Assembly: GCF_026213295.1 (NCBI RefSeq)
Contig: NC_079424.1
Location: 13,439,227 to 13,503,226 of the forward strand
Length of the DNA stretch: 64,000 nt
Reading direction: 5' to 3'
DNA from: Gadus chalcogrammus
Lineage: Eukaryota; Chordata; Actinopteri; Gadiformes; Gadidae
The notes under the pieces: model-generated
Seen by the model: the letters and a program-made list of their open reading frames with translations, nothing else
The model's database searches: none
What the model was told of the DNA's origin: nothing
Made by a program: the position numbers and the translations under genes
Shown: piece after piece, positions 27,466 to 64,000 of the stretch
Numbering within the stretch: the first letter of the stretch is position 1
Layout: every line of letters starts with the position of its first letter

Positions 27466-28339
27466 GAGAGATTACCAAGGCATTGGTTGGGGCAATTATA
27501 TTCATTACAAAACTTGAAATAAAGAAAAATGTTATTGAAATGGCTCACAGATTGGTGCTAGAGAGCACTACACGTTAAAAAAAATCGAATTTCCCATCAG
27601 AAATGCATGAAGACTTTATTCAACAGAAGCTGGAAATATTTTTGTAAAAAGTAATGATGAAGCCTTTGCTTATCGCCAAACAGGGATGGAGCTTGGCTTC
27701 ATTCCAAAACTTTTTCCTACGCTTGCTCCTCATTTCTTATTCACTTTAGGTAGTTAAGTGGCAAGCGGGTGGAAGGGGGAGCAAAGTGGAATTCAGCTTA
27801 GCTGCTTGAGCGTCAAGTTACCGTCTACTGTTGGCGATCTGGACCAATCACCACCAACACCCAAGTTGGAGGGGGGAAGGACAGAGTCAGAGTACACATC
27901 CTGCAATGTGGAGTTATAGCATACTCTACTGGACAAACTAGGCAACATAAACCTCAAAGTTTACCAGAATTGGTTAACTTGCAATAGGCCAATTGGTTCA
28001 ACTTTATTGCACAAGTTGAAGTGCGATCTGTAGAGCGTCCTATACATTCAATAATCAAAGAAACGGCAAAGCATCTGCACCAACCATCGATGCATCAGGA
28101 ATATTTAACTAATTTCTAATCTTAATTAAATTTATCGGAAGATTTGAGGCGTATATGAATGCAGCTGGTCCTTTGATGAACAACGTTCACCTTGGCAACT
28201 ATTGAAACGCCCGAACACTGAAACGCCCTGGAATCTATACTGCAACGGCATGGATTACATTAAAGACTTAAATGTGTGTTTGTTTATGGGCGTTACCTGG
28301 TATTTGAAAAGTATCAGTGAAATAGCCTATACTAATTGG

Positions 28340-28425
28340 CTGTTACACTGATCAACTCTTCCAGAATTTTTCTTCTTGGTTTCTCCACCCCCTGTGTTTT
28401 CAGTTATTCCCTCCCCACTTCAAAG
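28340..28425 (-). pseudogene. znfx1: Copy C: relic of the first coding exon, start codon lost
   Basis: The block shares AACACAGGGGGT (minus strand) with the first coding exon of copy A at 51780-51858, but the ATG context of copy A (GTTGGTATGG) reads GTGGGGAGGG here. Start codon and frame are therefore gone. Confidence 0.7.
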
Positions 28426-28727
28426 GATCGCGAAAGAAAAACTAGTAACCATAAAATAATGATAGTTAAACAACATCATGTCTCTTGAGCTCTGCCATCA
28501 CATCTCTTAAAATCAGATGCATCTTTTTCCCCCTGGTCTTCTGCTCCAAAAATGTTTACTTTTCCCAAGATTTCATAGAAAAGCCAAACGTCCACAGTCT
28601 CAACCCATTTTGCCTATATGAACATTTTGTTATTGTATAACTACCATACTGCTATCATTACGTGGATACCAGTAACAGTGCAAATTTTTAGATCTGTACT
28701 CTTTTAAGAAAGTCCTTAAGAAAGTCC

Positions 28728-29250
28728 TTAATTCTCTTGTGAAATGTGTGCTTGGAGTTTTCTTGATGTTGTGCGCTTATCAATCGACATTTTCTGTGAA
28801 TGGGGCTTCATGTAGTTCAGGAATGTCAGTGGCTCTACAGGATAATGCAGTTTAATAGTGTTCTTTAGGTTAGGAGTTTGAATCCTGATTAGAGAATTAC
28901 GAACAAGCTGAACATGACATTCTGCCATTGCCACTCATTTAAGAAACACAACATTGAACAGCACATGAAATTCATCAGGCAATCAACATTATGGCCCATT
29001 AGTTTCAAAGAATCTGACTGCCAAGACACAGTATGGCATTAAGGGAAACTTCTTCGTTAACCATTTTTCCTTCATAATTAACTGTCATATTTTATTTCTT
29101 CCGTTAGTGTTCTTGACTACAAATGTTTAATTTCCCCAGAATTTCAAAGATTTTTCAGGTTTGAAAGCCCTTAATTAACTTGAGAAATGTGTGCTTTGAG
29201 TTTTCTGGATGTTCTGTGCTTATCAATAGACATTTTGACCATGTGAATGA
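28728..29250. repeat. Two diverged copies of a segment of about 100 bp
   Basis: 28740-28810 and 29185-29260 share AAATGTGTGCTT, GAGTTTTCT, GTGCTTATCAATMGACATTTT and following bases. A third related block (GTGTTCTTGACT and neighbours) occurs at 29108 and 30630, on the two sides of the transposon inserted at 29291. Nothing coding is seen. Confidence 0.55.
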
Positions 29251-29449
29251 GGCTGCAGTTCGGGTTTATTATTGGAACATCTTTCCTTAAAGGAATACTT
29301 CACCGGTGGAGATTTGAAGGTTAATAAAGTAAATAATCATATGTATTATAAATGTGCAAAAAAATCGGTTCATCCTAGCCTGAGAAAAGGCAGAAAATTA
29401 AGAAATCCTCCAACTAACACATGCAGTGCTTTGCACTCGCTGCACCACC

Positions 29450-29765
29450 GCCGCGTTTCCACTGCAGGTTGCGGTACGGTTCGGTTAGCCTCAGTCCGGT
29501 AGGAAGTGGGCGGTATAGCCCAGCTCAGTTCCGTCACCCGGAAGTTACGATTCTGTCGACCAATCAACGGAGGGGGTGTGTAGCTCGAATATTCCGGCAC
29601 CCTTTCAGGCGTCTCAGACTCAGTACCCGCACGGAGGAGTACTGAAGACGAGGGCAAAACGAGTAGGGCTCAGTCCAGGTCACGCCCACTTTTGGCGGTG
29701 GCAACGCAATCCGTACCGCACCTTTGCGAACCGAACCGTACCGCACCCTGCAGTGGAAACGCGGC
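29450..29765. mobile_element. MITE nested in the TTAA element
   Basis: About 315 bp flanked by inverted repeats GCCGCGTTTCCACTGCAGG and CCTGCAGTGGAAACGCGGC, extended inward by GCGGTACGGTTCGG and CCGAACCGTACCGC. The inside is not coding. It disrupts the 3' end of the P2X7-type frame, so it arrived later than the host element. Confidence 0.88.
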
Positions 29766-30424
29766 ATTACTCTATGCTCAGACGTCTGTTTTTCCCGGCG
29801 GGCTTTGGCCGGCGTTTCCAGTACACTTTCTGGGTCCGGAAATATGTATCCAGTACCCAACTGTTCAGTGAGGCCTAAAGCCTGGGGTGCGAAACTCGGG
29901 TGATCGACAACACACACGTCCGTGTCATCCTCAGATTCCGTGATTTCGTCACAGAAGTAATTGGCCCCGCTGGAATTCTCGGCAGCAGACAGACTCTTGT
30001 TCTGTGTCCATTGGTGCAGTGAGAGCTGCAGCCACCACCAATCCGCCCCAGCTCGAGCCATTGCAGGCTCCTCGTCTGTGGCAGGCAGGTCGTCTGCCTT
30101 GGCTGTAGCGGCGGCAGCTTCAGCCAACTCCTGTTCCTCCATAGCCCTCAGCTGCTCGTCGCTATATTGTGGCTCATAAAGGTAGCCACGAACATCCGTT
30201 TCTACCATAATTTCTTCAAAATCCCAATCCTCTATATTGTGTCCGTCTGCGTATTGAGTACCTTCGGCCAGGATTTCTGTTGCTCCGTCTAACGCACTGT
30301 CACTGATCTGTGATAGGTCTGTTAGCGCATTAGGTCCCACCCCCCATGGGCGGATTGAAAAGGGTGGGACTAGTGTTTGTAGTCTCAATAGAAATCCCCC
30401 CTCTTCCTTCTGGGAATGACGCAA
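29766..30424 (-). pseudogene. Transposon-borne P2X7-type cysteine-domain ORF, frameshifted
   Basis: The minus-strand frame starts MRHSQKEEGG and contains an acidic tract with GYLYEPQYSDEQLRAMEEQE, which I recognise from fish proteins with the intracellular domain of P2X7 receptors that are spread by transposons. Downstream (about 29990-30050) the hallmark peptide DTEQESVCCREF is found, but in another frame, so at least one frameshift separates the two halves. The 286-residue frame then runs into the nested element. It is not functional as it stands. Confidence 0.65.
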
Positions 30425-31019
30425 AATTACGATTTTTCCATCATTGCCAGAAGGAAGTGTAAGAGGTAAATACGGATTTCTCCCGTCTCAGGGGAAAATG
30501 AGATAGTGTTGCATGACCATTCAAAAGTATGACTGGGTTTCTAGCAATGCAAAGCTTAATGCAAATGGGTGGAGTGTTCCTTTAAATATGACAATTTTAT
30601 GTTATATTTATGTATCTTCCATTAGTGTGTTCTTGACTTCTAATTTTGCTCGGACCCCGTTAATCACAGCTTGCGGTTATATTTAGATTTGGGTTTCATC
30701 TGTAATTTGCATGCAAATTAGGTTGGCCAAATATTAACTGAATAGAGAGTAAGTTATGGATGGATGGATGGACGGATAATTATATAGCCTACCTATATTA
30801 TATCTACAGTTGTCATGGTATAATATTTTTTTTTTGCATTATCTTATCCAAAACAAAATCATGTTTGTCCTGACTCACACCAATCTTCATATGCAACAGG
30901 AAACACTGGGACATGCAGTTTAAAACCGTATCCTAATCAAGCAAAAAAGCTAAGCAAAAAAAGGTTATAGATTGAACTCCCACCTCTAGAATAGATAGGG
31001 ATAGTTAGGTTTCAAATGC

Positions 31020-32395
31020 GTTTATTTGGGGTTCCCATCTCTGTTATTACACTGTGGCAAGAGATGACACATTTTCAAAATGGCGGTAGGAAGGGAGGCT
31101 TTGATGACTGGTTTAACCCTGTACATTTAATAAACACCTATAACGCTAATGTCTCTCTTGGCCTACAGCTGTAAATATAAAAGGTTCTGTAGGCTGTGAC
31201 AGCAAACCCTTAAAATAAAACAGATTACAGCGACACTTCTGGCATGTATTTGGAACCATGAAGTCTTAGCCTACTATTGATTGTCCAATAGTCATTTCGT
31301 TTTTTGTTTTAACCTTATTTAGGTATTTTATAGATCTTTACAACCTTGTTTTTTATCAACTAATATAATTTTCCTTTAAGAGGAAAATCTTAAAGGTTTT
31401 AAGACTATAAAGATGTGTTAAGTGATATTATCCAAAAGTTGTTGATTAGCACTGTATTGTAAGAGGACTGTATTGATTCATCACACATATAGGGTATCTG
31501 AGTATTTCAGAGCTGTTCCCTGGGCAACGTCAGAGTTCACAAATCATATACCTCCCCCTCCCCCCTCCTAGTTGACACAACCGATTCGCTTTGTTTTCTT
31601 TAAGGGGTTTCAACCTTCCACAATTGATTGCAGTGCTGAACTTCGGAGAGGTGACCTCTCTGAAACATAATAAAAAATGACATTTGTTTTCCTTTTTTTG
31701 TTTTATTTACAGGATGGAAAACCTTATTTTGACAGCATTTCTCTTTTTTTTTTGAGCATCTTAACATGATATATGAGATAATCATTCAGCATAAATATAT
31801 TCTTATATTTCATTGTCAGCATCTTTGTCCATTATTGCCCGCCTCGGTAACTTTGCAAGACATCCATTTAAAATGTGATTGTTTTCATTACTTGCCTTGA
31901 CAATGCTATTTTAGTAGGTTGTACTTTTCCCCAACGTAGTTGTCCTTTGATTCATGAGTGGAGAGTTGACACAATAAATTGCAGTACAAGCAGTTATGTT
32001 TATGTAATAACTGAAGCACAACACTTCAAGCATTAACAAGAAAGAAATCATCATTTGTTTTTCAAATGTACTGCTCTTCGGAAAGATATATTTTCTAATT
32101 GATCCAGTGTAGCCATGTTATTTATAGACTGTGTGCATCTGTTTTTAGGCATGTGTGTTACTAAAAAGATAAAAAACTATTTTGACCATAGCGTTGAAGT
32201 TACATAGTGACCTTATCATTATACCCATATAATCGGCCAACATTCTTGCATAAGACAATTTTTGCAAGATGTAAAACTACTAAAGAGTAGGTTAGAGTAG
32301 TCAAATTAACTTGCCGACCTACTAATCCTGTCAACCTACCAACCAATTAACAATCCCCACATGCATAACCTGGTCAGCCAACAGGTGATCATGTT
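31020..32395 (-). other. 3' flank and probable 3' UTR of copy A
   Basis: No gene other than the copy A transcript end. The sequence is paralogous to 21540-23330 (copy C) and 54890-55870 (copy B), so the duplicated unit includes at least 1.3 kb beyond the stop codon. A minus-strand AATAAA is present at about 31699-31704, but I cannot tell whether it is the used poly(A) signal. Confidence 0.6.
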
Positions 32396-51840
<19,445 letters not shown>

Positions 51841-51966
51841 ACCAACTTTAAAGGGTCGCTAAAGAAAAAGAGGAAGGCATAAAATTAGTCAGTTGAACAA
51901 CATCCAGTCAGACCTGTGCCATCGCTGCCACCTGCTGGACACAGTAAATACATGCAGGACAAACTA

Positions 51967-51978
51967 AGTTTCATTTCC
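51967..51978 (-). promoter_or_regulatory. ETS/IRF composite motif GGAAATGAAACT
   Basis: On the minus strand it reads GGAANNGAAACT, the composite element bound by PU.1 with IRF4/8, and containing the IRF core AANNGAAA. It lies 127 bp upstream of the start codon in the sense of copy A, but could be inside the transcribed leader. Function is inferred. Confidence 0.45.
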
Positions 51979-52429
51979 TCCCCAGGAGCTCAGGAAATGG
52001 ATCGGGTAACAATTATTTTCTGAGAGGAAGTACAATTGATGCGACCAACTTTATATTTTGTGTTACTACTGAAACGGACAACTACAACTGTATATTTTTG
52101 TACACAAATACAGGTTCCACATAAATAGATAATCATCATTAATAATTATAATTATAATAATAATCTATACAATGTAACTCGAGGGCTCGAGCCGTTTGAT
52201 AAGCTGGTTCATATTGAATTTGCCTTAGTAAAATATTCTCATTTAGCCTATAAATACATCCTCACATTTATGTTATTTCAAGTCGTCATAGTTCGGGTTT
52301 GTAGTTAGTTAGAGAACGAACCCTTCGCGGTGGTGCGGTGTTCAACTCTTCCCGGTCCACAGTGAAGGCTCTGAGTGAAAGGCGAGCCTGTTTGACTCGT
52401 TTTTCTAGGTGTGACATCATGTTTCCTGG

Positions 52430-52440
52430 GTTTCGTTTCC
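52430..52440 (-). promoter_or_regulatory. ETS/IRF composite motif GGAAACGAAAC
   Basis: Second minus-strand match to GGAANNGAAA, about 600 bp from the start codon. The spacing between GAAA blocks is one base less than in a classical ISRE. Confidence 0.45.
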
Positions 52441-52484
52441 CCCTAATTCATTGAGCAAGGTACGTTTTATTAGGCTAATCTGTT

Positions 52485-52493
52485 TTCTGGGAA
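52485..52493. promoter_or_regulatory. GAS-like motif TTCTGGGAA
   Basis: A palindromic TTCNNNGAA, the STAT1 dimer site, 44 bp from the second IRF motif. The motif is short and may be chance. Confidence 0.35.
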
Positions 52494-53032
52494 TAATTGA
52501 CATAAACAGAAACCAAAAACCAGCCGTTTTTTCGTTTTTATGTCAGTTGATGTTTAGCCACAGTTGATGGATGCAGAGTAGACCTGAGGGCTTTACGACA
52601 TCATTGTCCGGCTCTGAACTCTGCGCTCTGTGCGCGTTCACATCAAAGGAGCTGCGATCGCGGGCTGCTGATTTCCTCACAGCCTGAGAGCTATGAGGAA
52701 TACCACTGATCACAACACATTTCTGACTTCTGAAAATTGCGCATTTGTTGACCTTTATCCATTTACAGCAAACAAATATTTTTTTCTTGTTGAAAGATAT
52801 TTTATATTGTTTTCATATTATTATTTACTGATGGTGTTTACAGAATGCGAGTGCGTGTTATATTGAAAGCGAGGCTGGGTGTGCCTTTGAATATAGGCTA
52901 CAGTGAGTTTTTTTAAGGTGCTGTTCAAGCAAATCATATCGTCTACTCTGTAGCCTACAGTGACAGGGAGTGTAAAGTAACCTACTTCATTCAATATCGA
53001 ATAGGCTACTGTAGCCTACACTATGTACAAAT

Positions 53033-53216
53033 GGTTTTGCTCTTTGCTCATGGCAGTTGTGACAGTCATTTTAACGTGTCAGCAGGCAAGCTTCACTCAT
53101 TCCAGGATGCATTATGCGTTGTCCTATATCCTACTTGGAAAATGTTTTGGAATGGATCTATAGTAGCGTATAGAAATTTGCTCATAACAGGCCAGCTGGA
53201 ATACAAAGCAAGCTCT
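53033..53216 (+). repeat. Inverted repeat, left arm
   Basis: About 180 bp that reappear in reverse complement at 54134-54304 with roughly 90 % identity by eye (shared blocks TTTTGCTCTTTGCTCATGGC, CAGCAGGCAAGCTTCACTCA, CCAGCTGGAATACAAAGC). The arm ends in a small palindrome of TGTATTCCAGCTG. Confidence 0.9.
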
Positions 53217-53587
53217 TTGTATTCCAGCTGTTTTTTTTGTGATGTTTTATGATGTTTCAATGTTGCGTTGGTAACGTGTTAAACAGCTTAGATGTTCTTA
53301 GATGTTTTGTTAACCTGATTCCTATCCCACTCTGTTTAAGTAAAAGTGTGCTACTGCTGCAAAATCTCTTTGCTTTTGTTTTTTTCTTTTCTTTAATGTG
53401 TTTGGAAATGACTTTTAATGATGTTAACTAGATCTCATAACTGGCCTAAACACATACAATGTATGTGTATACACCCTATACCGTTTGACTATAAGACCTC
53501 TATAAGAATCTCATCTGTGCAACTATTCATGTAGTCAGTCAATGATCAAACTAGTAGCATGAATATGAATTACAGTCCAAGCGGGTT

Positions 53588-54000
53588 AGGCAAGGCAAGG
53601 CAATTTTATTTTTATAGCCCGTTTTTACAAACAGTTTGTCTCAAAGGGCTTAACATTGCATGAGCATCATAACAACATCCTCTTCCCTTAAACCCTCACA
53701 TCGACTGAGTAAAAACTCCCAGGAAAACCCAGGGGAAAAATTGCAGTTGATTCGGACTGGGGATGGAGCTGTGGAGAATATGTGGAAACACAGAGAGACT
53801 GCGAGACGCCAAGGCCAAACTACAAGGTGCGAAAGGTGAGGGGGTGTACTTAAATTTAGTTAGAGTATCTGCCTCTCTGACCGATGGGGAGAGCTGGTTC
53901 CACAGTAAAGGAGCCCAGTAACTGAATGCTCTACTTCCCAGTCAGTTTTTAGAGATACTGGGAGTCACTAACAGACCTGCATTCTGGGAGCCAATAAAAA
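53588..54000 (+). repeat. Dispersed teleost repeat
   Basis: Begins AGGCAAGGCAAGGCAATTTT, contains AAACTCCCAGGAAAACCCAG and AGAGCTGGTTCCACAGTAAA, and ends ACCTGCATTCTGGGAG. I know this series of blocks as a repeat found throughout fish genomes. It lies between the arms of the inverted repeat. Confidence 0.7.
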
Positions 54001-54133
54001 TATTTGATAAGTCATAATAATAATAATAAGAAGAAGAATGACTCATTATTGTGCATTTAAAGATGTATATTATTACATTGCAGCATTATTTGGGGATGAC
54101 AATACAAGACTTCCATGAATGTGCATTTGAAGG

Positions 54134-54304
54134 AGAGTTTGCTTTGTATTCCAGCTGGCACATTTCTATAGGCTACTAGATCCATTTCAAAACACGTTCC
54201 AAGTAGGCTATAGGACAAAGCATAATACATCCTGGAATGAGTGAAGCTTGCCTGCTGACATGTTAAAATGACTGCCACAACTGCCATGAGCAAAGAGCAA
54301 AACC
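54134..54304 (-). repeat. Inverted repeat, right arm
   Basis: Reverse complement of 53033-53216. It ends exactly where the znfx1 exon 18 fragment of relic D begins, so it marks a rearrangement breakpoint. Confidence 0.9.
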
Positions 54305-54309
54305 ACCTG

Positions 54310-54476
54310 TACGTGGTGAGGATAGTAATCTTTTCTGGATTGTAGTTCTGCATCAGAAGATAACGACACAGAGCAACTACAAACATGGCTTCATGTTTGT
54401 TCTCTTGACTCTTCCCATCTCTGAGGTTTTCCTCTAGGTGGCTGTGCTCCAGGAAGAACTGATTGGTCTGGATGCC
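54310..54476 (-). pseudogene. znfx1: Relic D: 5' part of znfx1 exon 18
   Basis: Codes for GIQTNQFFLEHSHLEENLRD and on to ITILTTY in frame, with an intact acceptor, then stops being homologous at the inverted repeat. Only about 55 of some 800 codons of this exon are present. All motifs from V on, and all fingers, are missing. Confidence 0.93.
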
Positions 54477-54750
54477 CTGTGATAAAGCAGACAATAGAGA
54501 ATATACATTTTGCCCTGAAAGGATCATCTATTTGGAGATATAAAAGTATTAAAATACATTCAATTAGTAGTAAGGAGACTCTGTAATTGTAGAAGGGGCA
54601 AAGAAAAGTAGTCCAAATAGATCACACACAAACACACACACACTGGAAAGGTCAGACGTTCTGAATCCCTCCAAATAGAAAAAGATAAACGCCTCAGGCC
54701 GGTAGGTGTGTACTGCTGGAGGAGAGAGCAGCAGTAGATTCAACAATCAC

Positions 54751-54841
54751 CTTGACGTTATCGTAGTCCATGGCTGACGGGTAGTACTCCAGCTCGGGGT
54801 TGATATGTGGGGTCAGGAGGCAGGCGATGGCGGGCCTCGTA
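54751..54841 (-). pseudogene. znfx1: Relic D: broken znfx1 exon 17
   Basis: Matches exon 17 of copies A and B, but a deletion of 10 bp at its 5' end removes the acceptor AG and the HRM codons. The (CA)n repeat that precedes this exon in A and B is missing. The donor side (AACGTCAAG|GT) is kept. Right after it, at about 54880, the 3' flank of copy B begins. Confidence 0.9.
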
Positions 54842-54879
54842 CCCGACGACCACCGGCCAACACCGAAGTGTTACTATTG

Positions 54880-55872
54880 ATAGTCTTTTCTTTTTTTACC
54901 TTATTTAAGTATTTTATAGATCTATCCAACTTTGTTTTTCATCAACTAATATAATTTTCCTTTAAGAGGAAAATCTTAAAAGTTCCAAGATGTGATAAGT
55001 GATGTTCTCCTAAAGTTGTTGATTAGCACTGTATTGAGCACTGTATTGATTCATCACATATAGGGTATCTGAGAGTATTTCAGAGCTGTTCCCTGGGCAC
55101 CGTCAGAGTTCATAAATCATATACCTCCCCCTCCCCCCTCCTAGTTGACACAACCGATTCAGTTTGTTTTCCGTAAGCGGTTTCAACCTTCCATAATTGA
55201 TTCCGGTCTACTGCAATTGTGACAATGAGCATATTAACAAGATATATGAGATAATCATTCAGCATAAATATATTCTTATATTTCATTGCAAGCATTTTTG
55301 CCTATTATTGCCCCCCTCGGTAACTTTGCAAGACATCCATTTAAAATGTGATTGTTTTCATCACTTGCCTTGACAATGCTATTTTAGTAGGTTGTGCTTT
55401 TCCCCAACAAAGTTGTCCTTTGATTCATCGCGCTGCAAGCAGTTGATTTTGTTTTAAGCTAGGAGGCTGGACTTTGTTTATGTTATAAATGAACTACAAC
55501 ACTTCAAGCATGAACAAGAAAGAAAGCATCATCAGTTTTTCAAATGTACTGCTCCTCGTAAAGATATATTTTCTAATTGATCCAGTGTTGCCATGTTATT
55601 TATACATTGTGTGCATCTGTTTTTAGGCATGTGTGTATCTAAAAAGAATAAAAAACATTTTTTACCATAGCATTAAAGTAATAGTATTCTTATCATTATA
55701 CCCATATAATCAGCCAACATTCTTGCATATGACAATTTTGCAATAGGTAAACCTACTACAGAGTAGGTAAAAGTAGTCAAATTAACTTGCCGACCTGCTA
55801 AACCTGTCAACCTACCAACCAATTAACAATCCCCACATCCAAAATCCTGGTCAGCCAACAGGTGGTCGTGTT
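54880..55872 (-). other. 3' flank and probable 3' UTR of copy B
   Basis: Paralogous to 31290-32395 (copy A) and to 21800-23330 (copy C), with a few deletions. No independent gene. Confidence 0.65.
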
Positions 55873-63529
<7,657 letters not shown>

Positions 63530-63675
63530 CTATTCAAAAAGGTTTAATCAATTTAACATTGTATTCGTAATTGTGTAGGACAGTGTTCAAATAAACACGA
63601 AAAGAAACATAAAACATAACCAAAAAGTTGCTCAGGTGGATAACAAAATTATTTGAGCCAAGAAGAGCTTTAGGT

Positions 63676-64000
<325 letters not shown>

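Larger units (their letters stand above)
21530..28590 (-). pseudogene. znfx1: Copy C: decayed znfx1 relic
   Basis: This stretch matches copy A from its 3' flank to its first coding exon, but with most exons deleted. Matching blocks (this copy / copy A) include 21540-21720 / 31060-31200, 21970-22330 / 31450-31740, 22460-22680 / 31770-31980, 22800-23330 / 32010-32300 (3' flank), 25080-25210 / 38815-38940 (intron 16), 27310-27465 / 41955-42115 (exon 14), 27550-27600 / 43610-43665 (intron 13), 28060-28150 / 47810-47910 and 28340-28500 / 51770-51930 (first coding exon). The order is mostly preserved, so this is a shrunken DNA duplicate and not a processed transcript. No open frame longer than a fragment survives, and the helicase motifs are gone. 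Confidence 0.85.
29291..30581. mobile_element. TTAA-flanked DNA transposon (Kolobok-like), inactive
   Basis: The left end reads AGGAATACTTCACC and the right end GGTGGAGTGTTCCT, imperfect inverted repeats. Each is flanked directly by TTAA (29287-29290 and 30582-30585), the target duplication typical of Kolobok and piggyBac elements. The piggyBac ends would normally start with CCC, so Kolobok fits better. It carries a broken P2X7-type open frame and a nested small element. No transposase is visible, so it is non-autonomous. Confidence 0.75.
51859..53030 (-). other. Upstream region of copy A: probable promoter and 5' UTR exon(s)
   Basis: No protein-coding gene seen. The first coding exon begins at a splice acceptor, so transcription should start in this stretch. 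It has CpG-containing patches at 52310-52400 and 52590-52680 and the motifs listed separately. The exact start cannot be read from sequence. Confidence 0.5.

Noticed and set aside
29564..29765. C-terminal 67 residues of the 286-residue minus-strand frame as part of the P2X7-type protein
   Set aside because: They are encoded by the nested MITE, as the 19-bp terminal repeats show.
54057..54527. 156-residue minus-strand open frame as an independent gene
   Set aside because: Its first third is relic exon 18 of znfx1 and the rest is the inverted-repeat arm read by chance.

Overview
The window is nuclear DNA of a teleost fish. The genes have many short exons with GT-AG introns. The repeats are of fish type: long (CA)n, (CT)n and (GACA)n arrays, hAT, Harbinger and TTAA-flanked transposons, and LINE/SINE tails. 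There is no operon structure. I cannot name the species.

The left third (1 to about 21.5 kb) holds no gene that I can support. It is dense in microsatellites, including seven long polypurine/polypyrimidine tracts, and has a few short tandem duplications.

From 21.5 kb to the right edge the window is a tandem array of znfx1, the gene for NFX1-type zinc finger-containing protein 1. All copies read on the minus strand. ZNFX1 is an SF1 RNA helicase with a row of NFX1-type zinc fingers and a C-terminal RZ finger; in vertebrates it is an interferon-inducible antiviral RNA sensor.
- Copy C (about 21.5-28.6 kb) is a decayed relic. Short pieces of coding exons, introns and 3' flank survive, with large deletions, one rearranged segment and a short telomere-like repeat.
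- Copy A (32396-51840) is complete. I placed 18 coding exons; all splice phases agree and the sum is 5718 nt, or 1905 residues, close to the 1918 of human ZNFX1.
- Relic D (54310-54841) is a fragment of exons 18 and 17 with a destroyed splice acceptor.
- Copy B (55873 to beyond the right end) is intact for its last nine exons (1190 residues visible). Its 5' part lies outside the window.

Between copies C and A (29291-30581) is a TTAA-flanked transposon carrying a frameshifted P2X7-type cysteine domain, with a second small element nested in it. Four introns of copy A (11, 13, 15, 16) have gained transposons, while the matching introns of copy B are the short empty sites. These insertions therefore came after the duplication. 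The clearest is a 3330-bp hAT-type element with perfect 14-bp terminal repeats and 8-bp target duplications.

The two live copies differ in ways that may matter. Copy A has lost one NFX1 finger through an in-frame 78-bp deletion between short direct repeats. Exon 15 (motif II/III of the helicase) is identical in DNA between A and B while neighbouring exons are not, which suggests gene conversion. Long (TG)n tracts of different length sit 12 nt upstream of the exon 17 acceptor in both copies. Upstream of copy A lie two GGAANNGAAA (ETS/IRF composite) motifs and one TTCNNNGAA (GAS) motif, which fits interferon control.
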